Part shown: positions 37,201 through 45,199 of the stretch, one piece after another
Layout of the letters: the number at the start of each line of letters is the position of its first letter
How positions within the stretch are numbered: the first letter of the stretch is position 1
Assembly: GCF_001514305.1 (NCBI RefSeq)
Contig: NZ_KQ949088.1
Coordinates: forward strand, 62,001 to 126,000
Length of the DNA stretch: 64,000 nucleotides
Source: Streptomyces dysideae
GTDB lineage: Bacteria; Actinomycetota; Actinomycetes; Streptomycetales; Streptomycetaceae
Direction of reading: 5' to 3'
The notes under the pieces: model-generated
Database searches by the model: none
Seen by the model: the letters and a program-made list of their open reading frames with translations, nothing else
Told to the model about the DNA's origin: nothing
Position numbers and translations under genes: made by a program

Positions 37201-37800
37201 ATCCGCGGCGCCGGCAACCTCCTCGGCGGCGAGCAGTCCGGCCACATCGCGGGCGTCGGCTTCGACCTGTACGTCCGCATGGTCGGCGAGGCGGTCGCGG
37301 ACTACCGGGCCTCGTTGGAGGGCGGTGTGGAGGAGGAGCCGCCGCTCGAGGTCAAGATCGAGCTCCCGGTCGACGCCCACGTCCCGCACGACTACGCACC
37401 CGGCGAGCGGCTGCGCCTCCAGGCGTACCGCTCGATCGCCTCCGCCAACACCGAGGAGGACATCAGGGCCGTACGCGAGGAACTCGTCGACCGCTACGGC
37501 AAGCTGCCCGAGCCGGTGGAGAACCTCCTCCTGGTGGCCGGGCTGCGGATGCTGGCCCGCGCGTGCGGTGTCGGCGAGATCGTCCTGCAGGGCACCAACA
37601 TCCGCTTCGCGCCGGTGGAGTTGCGCGAGTCGCAGGAACTCAGGCTCAAGCGGCTGTACCCGGGCACGGTCATCAAGCCGGCCCTGCACCAGGTGCTCGT
37701 ACCGCGCCCGAAGACCGCGAAGGTGGGCGGGAAGCCATTGGTCGGGCGGGAACTGCTCGGCTGGGTCGGGGAGTTCCTGACGACGATTCTGGGGTCGTAG
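34270..37800 (+). CDS. mfd: Transcription-repair coupling factor Mfd
   Basis: 1176 aa, full family length. Displaces stalled RNA polymerase and recruits UvrA to lesions. N-terminal UvrB-homology region (VEYPSWETLPHERLSPRSDT), RNA-polymerase interaction domain around residues 490-560 (GDYIVHEQHGVGRYIEM, ATREYLVVEYA), the SF2 translocase with GDVGYGKTEIAVRAAF, DEEQRFGVEHK, SATPIPRTLEM and QLRGRVGRGRERGYAY, and the C-terminal UvrA-binding D7. Complete and presumably active. Two DnaA boxes sit upstream. The stop codon TAG lies inside a 21-bp duplication. Next gene is convergent. Confidence 0.97.
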   Translation: MSLHGLLDAVVKDTALAEAITAAADGNRMHVDLVGPPAARPFTIAALARESTRPVLAVTATGREAEDLAAALRSLLPQEGVVEYPSWETLPHERLSPRSDTVGRRLAVLRRLAHPRPDDPETGPVSVVVAPVRSVLQPQVKGLGDLEPVALRTGQTADLGEIVKALAAAAYARVELVEKRGEFAVRGGILDVFPPTEEHPLRIEFWGDDVEEIRYFKVADQRSLEVAEHGLWASPCRELLLTDDVRARARALAEEHPELGELLGKIAEGIAVEGMESLAPVLVDDMELLLDVLPKGAMAVVCDPERVRTRAADLVATSQEFLHASWAATAGGGEAPIDVGAASLWSIADVRDRARELDMMWWSVSPFAADEELDADTLKLGMHAPEAYRGDTAKALADTKGWLADGWRTVFVTEAHGPAARTVEVLGAEGVAARLEADLGEISPSVVHVACGSIDYGFIDPALRLAVLTETDLSGQKAAGKDGARMPARRRKTIDPLTLEAGDYIVHEQHGVGRYIEMVQRTVQGATREYLVVEYAPAKRGQPGDRLYIPTDQLEQITKYVGGEAPTLHRLGGADWTKTKARAKKAVKEIAADLIKLYSARMAAPGHIFGPDTPWQRELEDAFPYAETPDQLTTIAEVKEDMEKSVPMDRLICGDVGYGKTEIAVRAAFKAVQDGKQVAVLVPTTLLVQQHFGTFSERYSQFPVNVRALSRFQTDTEAKAVLEGLREGAVDVVIGTHRLFSSETKFKDLGLVIVDEEQRFGVEHKEQLKKLRANVDVLTMSATPIPRTLEMAVTGIREMSTITTPPEERHPVLTFVGPYEERQIGAAIRRELLREGQVFYIHNRVESIDRAAARLREIVPEARIATAHGQMSESALEQVVVDFWEKKFDVLVSTTIVESGIDISNANTLIVERGDNFGLSQLHQLRGRVGRGRERGYAYFLYPPEKPLTETAHERLATIAQHTEMGAGMYVAMKDLEIRGAGNLLGGEQSGHIAGVGFDLYVRMVGEAVADYRASLEGGVEEEPPLEVKIELPVDAHVPHDYAPGERLRLQAYRSIASANTEEDIRAVREELVDRYGKLPEPVENLLLVAGLRMLARACGVGEIVLQGTNIRFAPVELRESQELRLKRLYPGTVIKPALHQVLVPRPKTAKVGGKPLVGRELLGWVGEFLTTILGS

Positions 37801-37825
37801 GGCGCGATTCCGGGCTCGTAGGGCG
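37784..37825 (+). repeat. 21-bp tandem duplication spanning mfd stop codon
   Basis: Units 37784-37804 and 37805-37825 match at 19 of 21 positions and each carries TAG. Because 21 is a multiple of three, the second copy gives an in-frame backup stop. Confidence 0.8.
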
Positions 37826-37847
37826 TCGGCCCCCGTTGCTGGCAAGG

Positions 37848-38453
37848 TCAGGAGCGGGGGCCGTCCGGTTTCCCGCCGGTGCGGAACAGCATCGCCGCCA
37901 GCGTCCGGAACACCTCCTCGGGGTCCTTGTCGCCGACCGGCCCGTCCAGGTTGTGGCCGAGGAGCAGCGTGGCGAAGCCGTGGGCCAGGGACCAGGCGGC
38001 GACGCCGGCGAGGCGGGCGTCGATGCCGAGGTCGTCCGGGCGTACGGCGGAGACGGCCGTGCGCAGGGCGTCGGCGGCGAGGGCGCGGGCCGTGGCCAGT
38101 TCGAGGTCGTCGGCGCGCAGCAGCTGGGGCGTGAACATCACCTGGAAGTGCGCCGGGTGCTCGCGCGCGAAGCGCACGTAGCGCACCCCGGCGTCCTTCA
38201 GGTCCGAGGCGTCGGCGAGCGTGGCCGCCAGCAGCCCGAACCCCTCGGCGGCGATGGCCGTGAGCAGTCCGGTGCGGTCCTTGAAGTGGTGCGCCGGCGC
38301 CGCGTGCGAGACCCCGGCACGACGGGCCAGGTCGCGCAGGCTGAGCGCGGCGGGGCCGTCGACCGCGATGACGTCGAGGGCGGCGGTGAGGACGGCACGG
38401 CGGAGGTCGCCGTGGTGGTAGGGGCGGGCGGCCGGCTTCTTGGCGGGGGGCAT
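37848..38453 (-). CDS. TetR-family transcriptional regulator
   Basis: 201 aa. N-terminal TetR HTH (HHGDLRRAVLTAALDVIAVD, LSLRDLARRAGVSHAAPAHH) and a C-terminal ligand domain of the TetR_C_33/WHG type (HFQVMFTPQL, LAHGFATLLLG). Divergent from an SCO6745-like gene; the 100 bp between them hold paired repeats and a promoter-like sequence, so it probably represses that gene and itself. Ligand unknown. Confidence 0.93.
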   Translation of the reverse strand: MPPAKKPAARPYHHGDLRRAVLTAALDVIAVDGPAALSLRDLARRAGVSHAAPAHHFKDRTGLLTAIAAEGFGLLAATLADASDLKDAGVRYVRFAREHPAHFQVMFTPQLLRADDLELATARALAADALRTAVSAVRPDDLGIDARLAGVAAWSLAHGFATLLLGHNLDGPVGDKDPEEVFRTLAAMLFRTGGKPDGPRS

Positions 38454-38471
38454 GGTCAGCAGCGTACGCCG

Positions 38472-38533
38472 AATCTAGGCATTGACAAGTTCGGACGGCC
38501 GAGGCAATCTAGGCAATGACAAGTTTGGCTTGT
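38472..38533. promoter_or_regulatory. Paired 20-bp direct repeats and promoter between TetR and SCO6745-like genes
   Basis: AATCTAGGCATTGACAAGTT (38472-38491) and a 19/20 copy at 38506-38525, 34 bp apart. The first contains TTGACA (38482-38487), and 17 bp later CAATCT (38505-38510) makes a plausible plus-strand promoter overlapping both copies. A further inverted repeat ACAAG-N5-CTTGT lies at 38519-38533. These are the expected TetR operators. Confidence 0.65.
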
Positions 38534-38553
38534 TACGGGGAGGGAGTCACGTC

Positions 38554-39435
38554 ATGACACAGTCCGACGGCGGCCTGGAGCCGGGCCGCGTGCGCCAGTT
38601 GTGGCATCTGCTGGAGCCGCTGCACGCGGTGCTGTACTACGCACCCGAGGCATCCCAGGAGGCCGCGGCCCTCGGGTATGCTATGGAGGAGCGCTGGCCG
38701 AGCTACTTCCCGTACCGCGCCGCCCCGTTGGGTGCGGTCGGTGCCGGGCGCGTGACCTCAGCCTTCTACAGCTTCAGTCCCCGCATGGTCGCCGAGCACA
38801 TGGACCCGGCGTGGAAGGCGGCGACCCCCGAGGCCGTACTGAAGGCGCGGGAGCGCGCGATCGACCGGGCGTACCGCACGCTCTTCGGCGACCGCGCGGA
38901 CAGCCCCGAACTCGCGGAGGCCGCCGCCCTCGCGCGTCGCGCGGCCGAGGCGGCGGACACCGCGGGCCGGCCCCTCGCCGCCGCCAACGCCGCACTGGAC
39001 TGGCCTGACGCCCCGCACCTCCAGCTCTGGCATGCGGCGACGATCCTGCGCGAACACCGCGGCGACGGCCACCTCGCCGCCCTGCTGGTGGCCGGCCTCG
39101 ACCCGGTCGAGTCGCTGGTGTCGTTCGCCGCGACAGGCGCCGCGTCCGTGGAGCGCTTCGAGAGCCGCGGCTGGAGCGCGGGGGAGTGGACGGCCGCCCG
39201 CGACTGCCTCGCCGCCCGCGGCCTGGTCGACGACGACGGTACGGCCACGGAGGCGGGCCGCGCCCGGCGCCGCACGGTCGAGGAGGACACCGACCGCCTC
39301 GCCGCCCAGCCCTGGCAGTCACTGGCGGCGGCGGAGGTGGACCGACTCGTCGAACTTCTCGGCGAGTTCTGGGTCGCCGTGCTGTCCTCCGGACTGCTGC
39401 CGCCGGTGACGACGCTGGGGATCGGCAAAGCCTGA
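38554..39435 (+). CDS. SCO6745-like helical protein, function unknown
   Basis: 293 aa, mostly helical and Ala-rich, without membrane segment or catalytic motif. Segments such as RVRQLWHLLEPLHAVLYYAP, FYSFSPRMVAEHMDPAW and the C-terminal region fit the SCO6745 family, found across actinomycetes and often beside TetR genes; the C-terminal half reads like a winged-helix regulator (VSFAATGAASVERFESRGWS). ATG at 38554 has GGGGAGGGAG upstream. Divergent TetR gene is its likely regulator. Confidence 0.8.
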   Translation: MTQSDGGLEPGRVRQLWHLLEPLHAVLYYAPEASQEAAALGYAMEERWPSYFPYRAAPLGAVGAGRVTSAFYSFSPRMVAEHMDPAWKAATPEAVLKARERAIDRAYRTLFGDRADSPELAEAAALARRAAEAADTAGRPLAAANAALDWPDAPHLQLWHAATILREHRGDGHLAALLVAGLDPVESLVSFAATGAASVERFESRGWSAGEWTAARDCLAARGLVDDDGTATEAGRARRRTVEEDTDRLAAQPWQSLAAAEVDRLVELLGEFWVAVLSSGLLPPVTTLGIGKA

Positions 39436-39452
39436 GCCCCGGGCCGGGGCTC
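39434..39452 (+). terminator. 9-bp hairpin overlapping stop of SCO6745-like gene
   Basis: GAGCCCCGG (39434-39442) and CCGGGGCTC (39444-39452) pair around one base, so effectively a 7-bp stem; it overlaps the TGA stop. The 39453-39643 gap holds nothing further that I can name. Confidence 0.5.
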
Positions 39453-39643
39453 CGTGCATGGCGAAGCCGTCCGCGGCTGGTGGGTCCTCCGTGGACGGCC
39501 TCTCTTCTCAAGGTGGTTCAGCCGACATGTGAAGTGCGCCCATTTATGCACCCGTATGGTCTGAACCTCTCGGCCGCTACGGTGGAGGCACGCGACATCC
39601 GCCCGCGCGGGGTCGGAAGCGCAGGCAAGGGGAGGGGCACAGC

Positions 39644-40411
39644 GTGACGCGTCTGAGGGGCGGGACGGCGACGGCCGCGGCGATATGCGGCATGGTGCTG
39701 GCACTGGCGGGATGCGAGGGCGTCGACCTGCCCGTGGACAGCGCACCCTCCGGCTCCGCGCCGGCCGCCGGATCCGGCCGCGCGACGAGCCCGCTGGACA
39801 ATCCGGACGGCACCAAACCCGGCCTCGCGCCCCTGACTTCGGACGCCGACCGGGCCGAGGCGCGAACCCTCATCGAGAAGGTCGCGACCAAGGGGCGCGG
39901 CCCGAAGACCGGCTACGACCGCGACAAGTTCGGCTACGCCTGGATGGACACCGCCGACGGCGTGCCATGGGCGAGGAACGGCTGCGACACCCGCAACGAC
40001 CTCCTCCAACGCGACGGCGAGGACGTCCGCTTCCGCTCCGGTTCGGACTGCGTCGTGATGTCCATGACCCTGCACGACCCGTACACGGGCCGGACCATCG
40101 ACTGGACCAAGTCCAAGGCCACCGCCGTCCAGATCGACCACGTCATGCCCCTGTCCTACGACTGGCAGATGGGCGCCGCCCGTTGGACCAAGGCCAAGCG
40201 CCAGGACATCGCCAACGACCCCCTCAACCTCATCCCCGTCGACGGCCCCAGCAACGGCTCCAAGGGTGACTCCGGCCCCGCCTCCTGGCTGCCCCCGAAC
40301 AAGCAGATCCGCTGCTCGTACGCGGTGCGCTTCGCACAGGTGTCCCTCAAGTACGAGCTGCCTGTCACGGCCGCCGACAAGGAGACAATGCTGCGGCAGT
40401 GCGGTGGCTGA
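39644..40411 (+). CDS. Secreted HNH-nuclease-like lipoprotein (DUF1524/GmrSD type)
   Basis: 255 aa. Lipoprotein signal (GMVLALAGC, lipid Cys near residue 24), a Ser/Ala linker, then a DUF1524/HNH domain: IDHVMPLSYDWQMGAARWTK with the catalytic DH, then IANDPLNLIPVDGPSNGSKG with the Asn/His partners, and Cys residues in GCDTRND and GSDCVV. Proteins of this type are extracellular DNases in Streptomyces, used for nucleotide scavenging or competition. Complete motifs suggest activity. GTG start with AAGGGGAGGGG upstream. Confidence 0.9.
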   Translation: MTRLRGGTATAAAICGMVLALAGCEGVDLPVDSAPSGSAPAAGSGRATSPLDNPDGTKPGLAPLTSDADRAEARTLIEKVATKGRGPKTGYDRDKFGYAWMDTADGVPWARNGCDTRNDLLQRDGEDVRFRSGSDCVVMSMTLHDPYTGRTIDWTKSKATAVQIDHVMPLSYDWQMGAARWTKAKRQDIANDPLNLIPVDGPSNGSKGDSGPASWLPPNKQIRCSYAVRFAQVSLKYELPVTAADKETMLRQCGG

Positions 40412-40486
40412 CCCGCTGGCCCGCGCTCTTCGTGGTCGTGCGGAAATTCGTTTCCCGGCCCGCCGGAGCCCGCCTACGGTGACCGC

Positions 40487-41230
40487 ATGGAGCTGAAGGT
40501 ATCGAGCCTCGCCGACCGCCCCGAGATGCTCGGCGCGGTCGAGGGGATGGCGGACTCCTGGCCGGAGTTCGTGGTCCAGGACCCCGTGGGCAACACCCAC
40601 TACGGCCGGATCCCCCGCGAACTCCCGCAGTACGTGCAGTTCGCCGAGGACGAGCGGGGCGAGGTCGTCGCCCACGCCTACAGCGTCCCCTTCGCCCTGG
40701 CCGCCGAGGGGTGTGGCCAACTCCCCGCCCGCGGCTGGGACGAGGTGCTCGGCTGGGCCTTCGCCGACCTGCGCCGTGGGGTGCGTCCCGACACCGTCAG
40801 CGCGATCTCCGTCGTCATCGCCCCGCACGCCCAGGGCCAGGGCCTCGCCGCCCGCATGCTCTCCGCGATGCGCGACAACGCCCGCGCCCTCGGCTTCCGC
40901 GAGGTCGTCGCCCCGGTCCGCCCCAACGCCAAACACCTCGAACCGAACACCCCCGTCGAGGAGTACGCCCACCGCGTACGCCCCGACGGCCTGCCCCACG
41001 ACCCCTGGCTCCGCGTCCACGCCCGCGCCGGCGCCGTCATCGACTCCGTCGCCCCGGCCTCCATGACCGTCGCCGGCTCACTGGAGCAGTGGCGCACCTG
41101 GACCGGGCTGCCCTTCGACACCGCGGGCGACGTCGAGGTGCCCGGGGCGTTGGTGCCGGTGCGGTGCGAGCCGGAGCGCGGGTACGCCGTGTACGTCGAG
41201 CCGAATGTGTGGATGCGGCACGCGGTGTGA
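40487..41230 (+). CDS. GNAT-fold acetyltransferase-like protein
   Basis: 247 aa. The acetyl-CoA region is visible as ISVVIAPHAQGQGLAARMLS and REVVAPVRPNAK. The rest (MADSWPEFVVQDPVGNTHYG at the start; VEPNVWMRHAV at the end) fits a long GNAT subgroup in actinomycetes of unknown substrate. ATG start at 40487. It converges with the duplicated-domain secreted protein. Its stop codon lies in an 8-bp tandem duplication. Confidence 0.85.
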   Translation: MELKVSSLADRPEMLGAVEGMADSWPEFVVQDPVGNTHYGRIPRELPQYVQFAEDERGEVVAHAYSVPFALAAEGCGQLPARGWDEVLGWAFADLRRGVRPDTVSAISVVIAPHAQGQGLAARMLSAMRDNARALGFREVVAPVRPNAKHLEPNTPVEEYAHRVRPDGLPHDPWLRVHARAGAVIDSVAPASMTVAGSLEQWRTWTGLPFDTAGDVEVPGALVPVRCEPERGYAVYVEPNVWMRHAV

Positions 41231-41241
41231 CGCTGTGACGC
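41226..41241 (+). repeat. 8-bp tandem duplication at GNAT stop codon
   Basis: TGTGACGC occurs at 41226-41233 and 41234-41241. The stop TGA of the GNAT gene is inside the first copy. A short match, so chance is possible. Confidence 0.5.
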
Positions 41242-41292
41242 GTGTTCGTGTGGCCGTGGGGCGTTGCTGTCGCTCTCCGGAGGGCGGCCGGG

Positions 41293-41994
41293 TCAGCCGG
41301 TCTTCTTCCAGTCCTGGCAGCCGGCCGTCTTGAAGTAGGCGTCCTTGGCGCTGATGGTCACGACGGCCGTGCCGGTCACGTTGTTGTTCGCGATGATCGA
41401 CTCGACGCGGTGCTCGGCGTCCTTGGTGCGCTCCCAGTAGCAGGCGTCGTCGGTGTTGCCGGTGGACTTGTAGGTGCCCGGGACGATGTCCGCGCCGACT
41501 CTGAACATGCCGCCGTCGCCGGACATCTTGGTGGCCGGGGTGCCCTTCGCCTTCTCGTCCACGGCCTCCCAGTCCCCGCAGCCGCTCGACGAGAAGATCT
41601 TGTCGGTGGCCTTGACGGTGACGTAACTGGTGCCGGTCACGTTGTCGTTGGCCAGCAGCGAGTCCAGCTCACCCGAGGAGTCCTTGGCGCGCTCCCAGTA
41701 GCACAGGCCGTCGCTGTTGCCGGTGGTGCGGTAGGTGCCCGGCTTGATGTCGGTACCGACCTGGAAGTCGCCGTCCCCCTCGAACGCGGCCTTCTTCTCG
41801 GTGACCTCGGCCGCGTCCTTCTTCTGCTCGCCCTTCTGCTCGCCGCCGTTCTCGCGCTCCGCGGACGCCGAAGAGCCGTTGCCGCCGCTGCCGGAGCCAC
41901 CGCTCTTGCTGTCGTCCCCGGCGTTCGCCGAGACGGCACCGATGACGACGATCCCCACGACGGCGCCCAGCGCGATCTTGCCCTTCATGCCCAT
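41293..41994 (-). CDS. Secreted protein with two tandem domains, function unknown
   Basis: 233 aa. Short basic N-terminus and one hydrophobic segment (IALGAVVGIVVIGAVSA, signal peptide or anchor), a Ser/Gly/Glu linker, then two copies of an ~80-residue domain: GTDIKPGTYRTTGNSDGLCYWERAKD and GADIVPGTYKSTGNTDDACYWERTKD (pieces), each followed by VTGT..VT and a CG/CQDW. Both copies keep two Cys that may pair. Likely an exposed or anchored protein. GGAGGGG lies eight bases before the ATG at 41994. Confidence 0.85.
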   Translation of the reverse strand: MGMKGKIALGAVVGIVVIGAVSANAGDDSKSGGSGSGGNGSSASAERENGGEQKGEQKKDAAEVTEKKAAFEGDGDFQVGTDIKPGTYRTTGNSDGLCYWERAKDSSGELDSLLANDNVTGTSYVTVKATDKIFSSSGCGDWEAVDEKAKGTPATKMSGDGGMFRVGADIVPGTYKSTGNTDDACYWERTKDAEHRVESIIANNNVTGTAVVTISAKDAYFKTAGCQDWKKTG

Positions 41995-42192
41995 GGCTGT
42001 GTCCCCTCCCTACGCGGCGACCGCCTCCGATCGGACGGCCGCTCGTTCGCTGGGTCAATAAGAGCAGAGCGTGTGAACCGAGTCAACATGATTCACGCAC
42101 AACCTTATGTACACGGCCGTGAATTGGGTGGTCTTGTGCGCGCCGCTATGCTCGGGGTCACACAAGCGGGGACGACGAGGGGAGCGGCGCCG

Positions 42193-44382
42193 GTGCAGGA
42201 CAACGCGACAGAGGTGACCGCGGCCGGAATCGCCCGGCTCGCGGGCGTCGGCCGCGCCGCCGTGAGCAACTGGCGCCGCCGCCACGCCGACTTCCCCAAG
42301 CCGGTCGGAGGCACCGAGACCAGCCCCTCCTTCGCCCTCGCCGAAGTCGAGACCTGGCTCCGCAAGCAGGGCAAACTCGCCGAGGTCCCCCTACGTGAAC
42401 GCGTCTGGCAGCAGCTCGCCGGTCACCCCGAGGGCCCGGTCACCGCCCTTACCCACGCCGGCTGCGCCCTGCTGCTCATCCAGGACCGGCCGACGGTCTG
42501 GCTGGAGGTGAGCGCCGGCTCCGACGAGCGGCTGGCCGCGATGCTGCCGGGCGCGCTGGAGCAGGTGCTGACACCGAGGTTCGGCACGGTGGCCGCGGCG
42601 CCGGCCAGCAGGGCTGGTGTTCACAAGGCCGCCGCTGTGAACACTCCGGTGCCCGTGAACAGTCCAGCGTCCGTGAACAGCCCAACGCCCGTGAACAGTC
42701 CAGCGTCCGTGAACAGTCCAGCGTCCGTGAACAGCCCAGCGTCCGTGAACGGCTCACCCGCCGTTCACGCCCCCACCGGCCCCGAACTCCTCCCCTCCGC
42801 TCCCCTCCTGCGCGGCGCCGCCGAGCTGGCCGCCGAACTGGGCGCCCGGCAGACCTTCGAGTTCCTGCTCGGGCGGTACCTGGACGCCAACCCGCGCCAG
42901 TACACGCTCACCCCTGCCGAACTCGCCGGCCTCATGGCCGACCTCGCCGGTCCCGCCCGTACCGTCCTCGACCCGGCCTGCGGCACCGGCGCCCTGCTGC
43001 GCGCCGTCGCCCCGCGCCCCGACCAGGAGTTCTACGCCCAGGACAGCGCCCCCGACCTGGCCGCGCTCACTGCACTCCGGCTCGCGCTGCATGCCCAGGT
43101 CGCCGTGCGCGGCGCCGTCGGTGACACCCTGCGGGCCGACGGGTATCCCGGACTGCGGGCCGACGCCGTCCTGTGCCATCCGCCGTTCAACGAACGCAAC
43201 TGGGGGCACGACGAACTCGCCTACGACCCCCGCTGGGAGTTCGGCTTCCCGGCCCGCAACGAGTCCGAGCTGGCCTGGGTGCAGCACGCGCTGGCCCGGC
43301 TGCGGGACGGCGGCATCGCCGTGCTCCTCATGCCGCCGGCCGCCGCCTCCCGGCGCTCCGGCCGCCGTATCCGCGCCGACCTGCTGCGCCGCGGCGCGCT
43401 GCGGGCCGTCATCGCGCTGCCGGTCGGCGCGGCACCCCCGTACAACCTCCCGCTCCACCTGTGGCTGCTGCGTCGCCCCGACCGGACGCCGGGCCGGCCG
43501 GAGGTGCTGCTCGCCGACGCGGGGCAGTTCGCGACCGAGGGGCGCGGCGGGCCCGACTGGCGGGCCGTGCGGGACGCCGTCCTCGACGCCTGGCGGGTCC
43601 ACGACCGCACCGGCACCCTCGACGAACGCCCGGGCCTGGCCCGCTCCCTGCCCGTCATCGACCTCCTCGACGACGACGTGGACCTCGCCCCGGCCCGCCA
43701 CCTCCCGCCCCCGACGGCGACGGACGGCGCGGAGGCGCTCACCGCGGTGCGCGAGCGGCTCGGCGAGACCCTGCGCCTGACCGCCGGCCTCACCCCGCCG
43801 CCCGCCGCCACCGCCCCGCCCGCGCGCTGGCCGCTCACCACCCTCGGTGAACTCGCGCGCGGGGGCGCCCTGGTGATGCGCACCGGCGGCAACGGCGGCC
43901 ACGCGCGCGTGCCCGTGCTCACCGACCACGACGTGCTCGCCGGTACGGCGCCCTCCGGTTCGCTCCCCGAAAGCGACGAGGAGGCCGTACTGACGGAGGT
44001 GGGCGACGTCGTCGTCCCGGTGCTCGGCGGCGGCTCGGTGGCGCGCGTGATCGACGACGCGACAGGGGGCGCCGCCCTGGGGCGCAACCTCGTGCTCCTG
44101 CGCCCCGATCCCACGGCGCTCGACCCGTGGTTCCTCGCCGGCTTCCTGCGCGGCACCGCCAACAACCGCCAGGCCAGCAGCTACGCCTCCACCGCCACCC
44201 GCCTCGACGTGCGCCGCCTCCAGCTGCCCCGGCTCCCGCTCGGCGAACAACGGCGCTATGGCGCACGCTTCCGCGCACTCGACGAGTTCGAGCGGGCGCT
44301 CAGGCGCGCGAGCCGGCTCGGAGAGCAGCTCGTGCGCGGGATGTACGACGGCCTGACGGACGGGACGGTCACGCCCGACTGA
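42193..44382 (+). CDS. HTH - N6-methylase-like - specificity-like fusion protein
   Basis: 729 aa. N-terminal MerR-like HTH (AAGIARLAGVGRAAVSNWRR), a VNSPAS repeat linker, an N6-adenine methylase domain with SAM motif I VLDPACGTGALLRA, but the catalytic motif IV is CHPPF, not NPPF/DPPY, and then a type I S-like target-recognition region (WPLTTLGELARGG, FLRGTANNRQASSYASTATR). GTG at 42193 is chosen for GAGGGGAG nine bases upstream; an ATG at 42148 adds 15 residues. No restriction subunit is near. With the motif IV change it may bind DNA without methylating and act as a regulator. Confidence 0.85.
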   Translation: MQDNATEVTAAGIARLAGVGRAAVSNWRRRHADFPKPVGGTETSPSFALAEVETWLRKQGKLAEVPLRERVWQQLAGHPEGPVTALTHAGCALLLIQDRPTVWLEVSAGSDERLAAMLPGALEQVLTPRFGTVAAAPASRAGVHKAAAVNTPVPVNSPASVNSPTPVNSPASVNSPASVNSPASVNGSPAVHAPTGPELLPSAPLLRGAAELAAELGARQTFEFLLGRYLDANPRQYTLTPAELAGLMADLAGPARTVLDPACGTGALLRAVAPRPDQEFYAQDSAPDLAALTALRLALHAQVAVRGAVGDTLRADGYPGLRADAVLCHPPFNERNWGHDELAYDPRWEFGFPARNESELAWVQHALARLRDGGIAVLLMPPAAASRRSGRRIRADLLRRGALRAVIALPVGAAPPYNLPLHLWLLRRPDRTPGRPEVLLADAGQFATEGRGGPDWRAVRDAVLDAWRVHDRTGTLDERPGLARSLPVIDLLDDDVDLAPARHLPPPTATDGAEALTAVRERLGETLRLTAGLTPPPAATAPPARWPLTTLGELARGGALVMRTGGNGGHARVPVLTDHDVLAGTAPSGSLPESDEEAVLTEVGDVVVPVLGGGSVARVIDDATGGAALGRNLVLLRPDPTALDPWFLAGFLRGTANNRQASSYASTATRLDVRRLQLPRLPLGEQRRYGARFRALDEFERALRRASRLGEQLVRGMYDGLTDGTVTPD
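42637..42762 (+). repeat. 18-bp coding repeat (VNSPAS) inside methylase-like gene
   Basis: Seven units with starts 18 bp apart (42637 to 42745), core GTGAACAGTCCAGCGTCC; central five nearly identical. In frame, giving a flexible linker between HTH and methylase domains. Copy number is likely to vary between strains. Confidence 0.85.
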
Positions 44383-44404
44383 CGCGCACGCCCGACTGAC
44401 GCGC
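44371..44404 (+). repeat. 17-bp perfect tandem duplication at methylase-like stop codon
   Basis: ACGCCCGACTGACGCGC occurs at 44371-44387 and 44388-44404; the first TGA is the stop codon. A third, degraded partial copy follows. Confidence 0.85.
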
Positions 44405-44557
44405 CCGGCTGAGGCGAAGTGATCAGCATGACAACGGTTCGGTACAACCCGGGACCGGTTGTCCGTGTCGGCCTATACGCTCGAAGCGACTCTCACGCGA
44501 CGGGCGTTGTCGGACCTCGGCCGCCCTCGTGCGTCCGCCTCAGACACAGGAGCTGTC

Positions 44558-45199
44558 ATGCATGGCCACGGCTACACGCAGCCGGTGAAGCAGCCGCCCC
44601 CTACGGGGTGGCTGGTCTTCCTGCGCGTGCTGTTCGTGGTGATCTCGATCTTCAGCATCGGGCTGCTGGCCTGGACGATGCTTCTGCGCCTTGCGATCGT
44701 CACGCGCAAGGGGCTCGACTGGGGGCTGTTCGTGGCCGCGATAGCGGCGGACGCCCTCGCGCTCGTACTGGTCGGCACCGAGCCCGGCGACGAGGTGCAC
44801 ACCGTGCCCGGCTGGACGGGCATAGGCCTGCTCTTCGGCACGCTCGTGGCGTCCATCGCGTACTACCTCGCCGCGGACGTACGCCACTTCCACCAGCTCC
44901 GCTACGGCGGATACGCGCCCCAGCCCCAGCCCGCGCCGGCGTATGGCTACCCGAACGCCGCGATGCCGTCGCCGTACGCGACGACCGTCCCGCAGCCGCC
45001 CCTCGCGCCCCTCACACCCCACACCCCGCCCCCGGCGTCCCCGACGCCCGTGCCGCAGCCGCCCCCGCCCACCACCCCGCCGCCGCAGCGCCCCGCGCCC
45101 GCGCGCATCGACCAGGTGCGCGCCGAGCTCGACGAGCTCAGTGACTACCTGCGCAGCCACGACGGCCGACAGGACGGCGACCACGAGGGCGGAAGGTGA
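44558..45199 (+). CDS. Membrane protein with Pro-rich tail, partner of Ser/Thr kinase
   Basis: 213 aa, not a named family. Three hydrophobic helices within residues ~20-115 (WLVFLRVLFVVISIFSIGLL; LFVAAIAADALALVL; GLLFGTLVASIAYYL), then a ~70-residue Pro/Gln-rich cytoplasmic region and a short charged helix (QVRAELDELSDYLRS). ATG 44558 follows AGGAGCTGTC. It overlaps the kinase start by four bases, which argues that it is a membrane anchor or substrate of the kinase. Confidence 0.8.
   Translation: MHGHGYTQPVKQPPPTGWLVFLRVLFVVISIFSIGLLAWTMLLRLAIVTRKGLDWGLFVAAIAADALALVLVGTEPGDEVHTVPGWTGIGLLFGTLVASIAYYLAADVRHFHQLRYGGYAPQPQPAPAYGYPNAAMPSPYATTVPQPPLAPLTPHTPPPASPTPVPQPPPPTTPPPQRPAPARIDQVRAELDELSDYLRSHDGRQDGDHEGGR

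Noticed and set aside
34270..37845. Large minus-strand frame across mfd
   Set aside because: Complement of the mfd coding sequence with no recognisable motifs; mfd has full family motifs.
41242..42192. Long 5' extension of the methylase-like open frame
   Set aside because: Runs through the opposite-strand secreted protein gene; good ribosome-binding site at 42193 sets the start.
42637..42762. 18-bp repeats as a CRISPR array
   Set aside because: Contiguous, in-frame coding repeats without spacers, no cas genes; they encode a VNSPAS linker.
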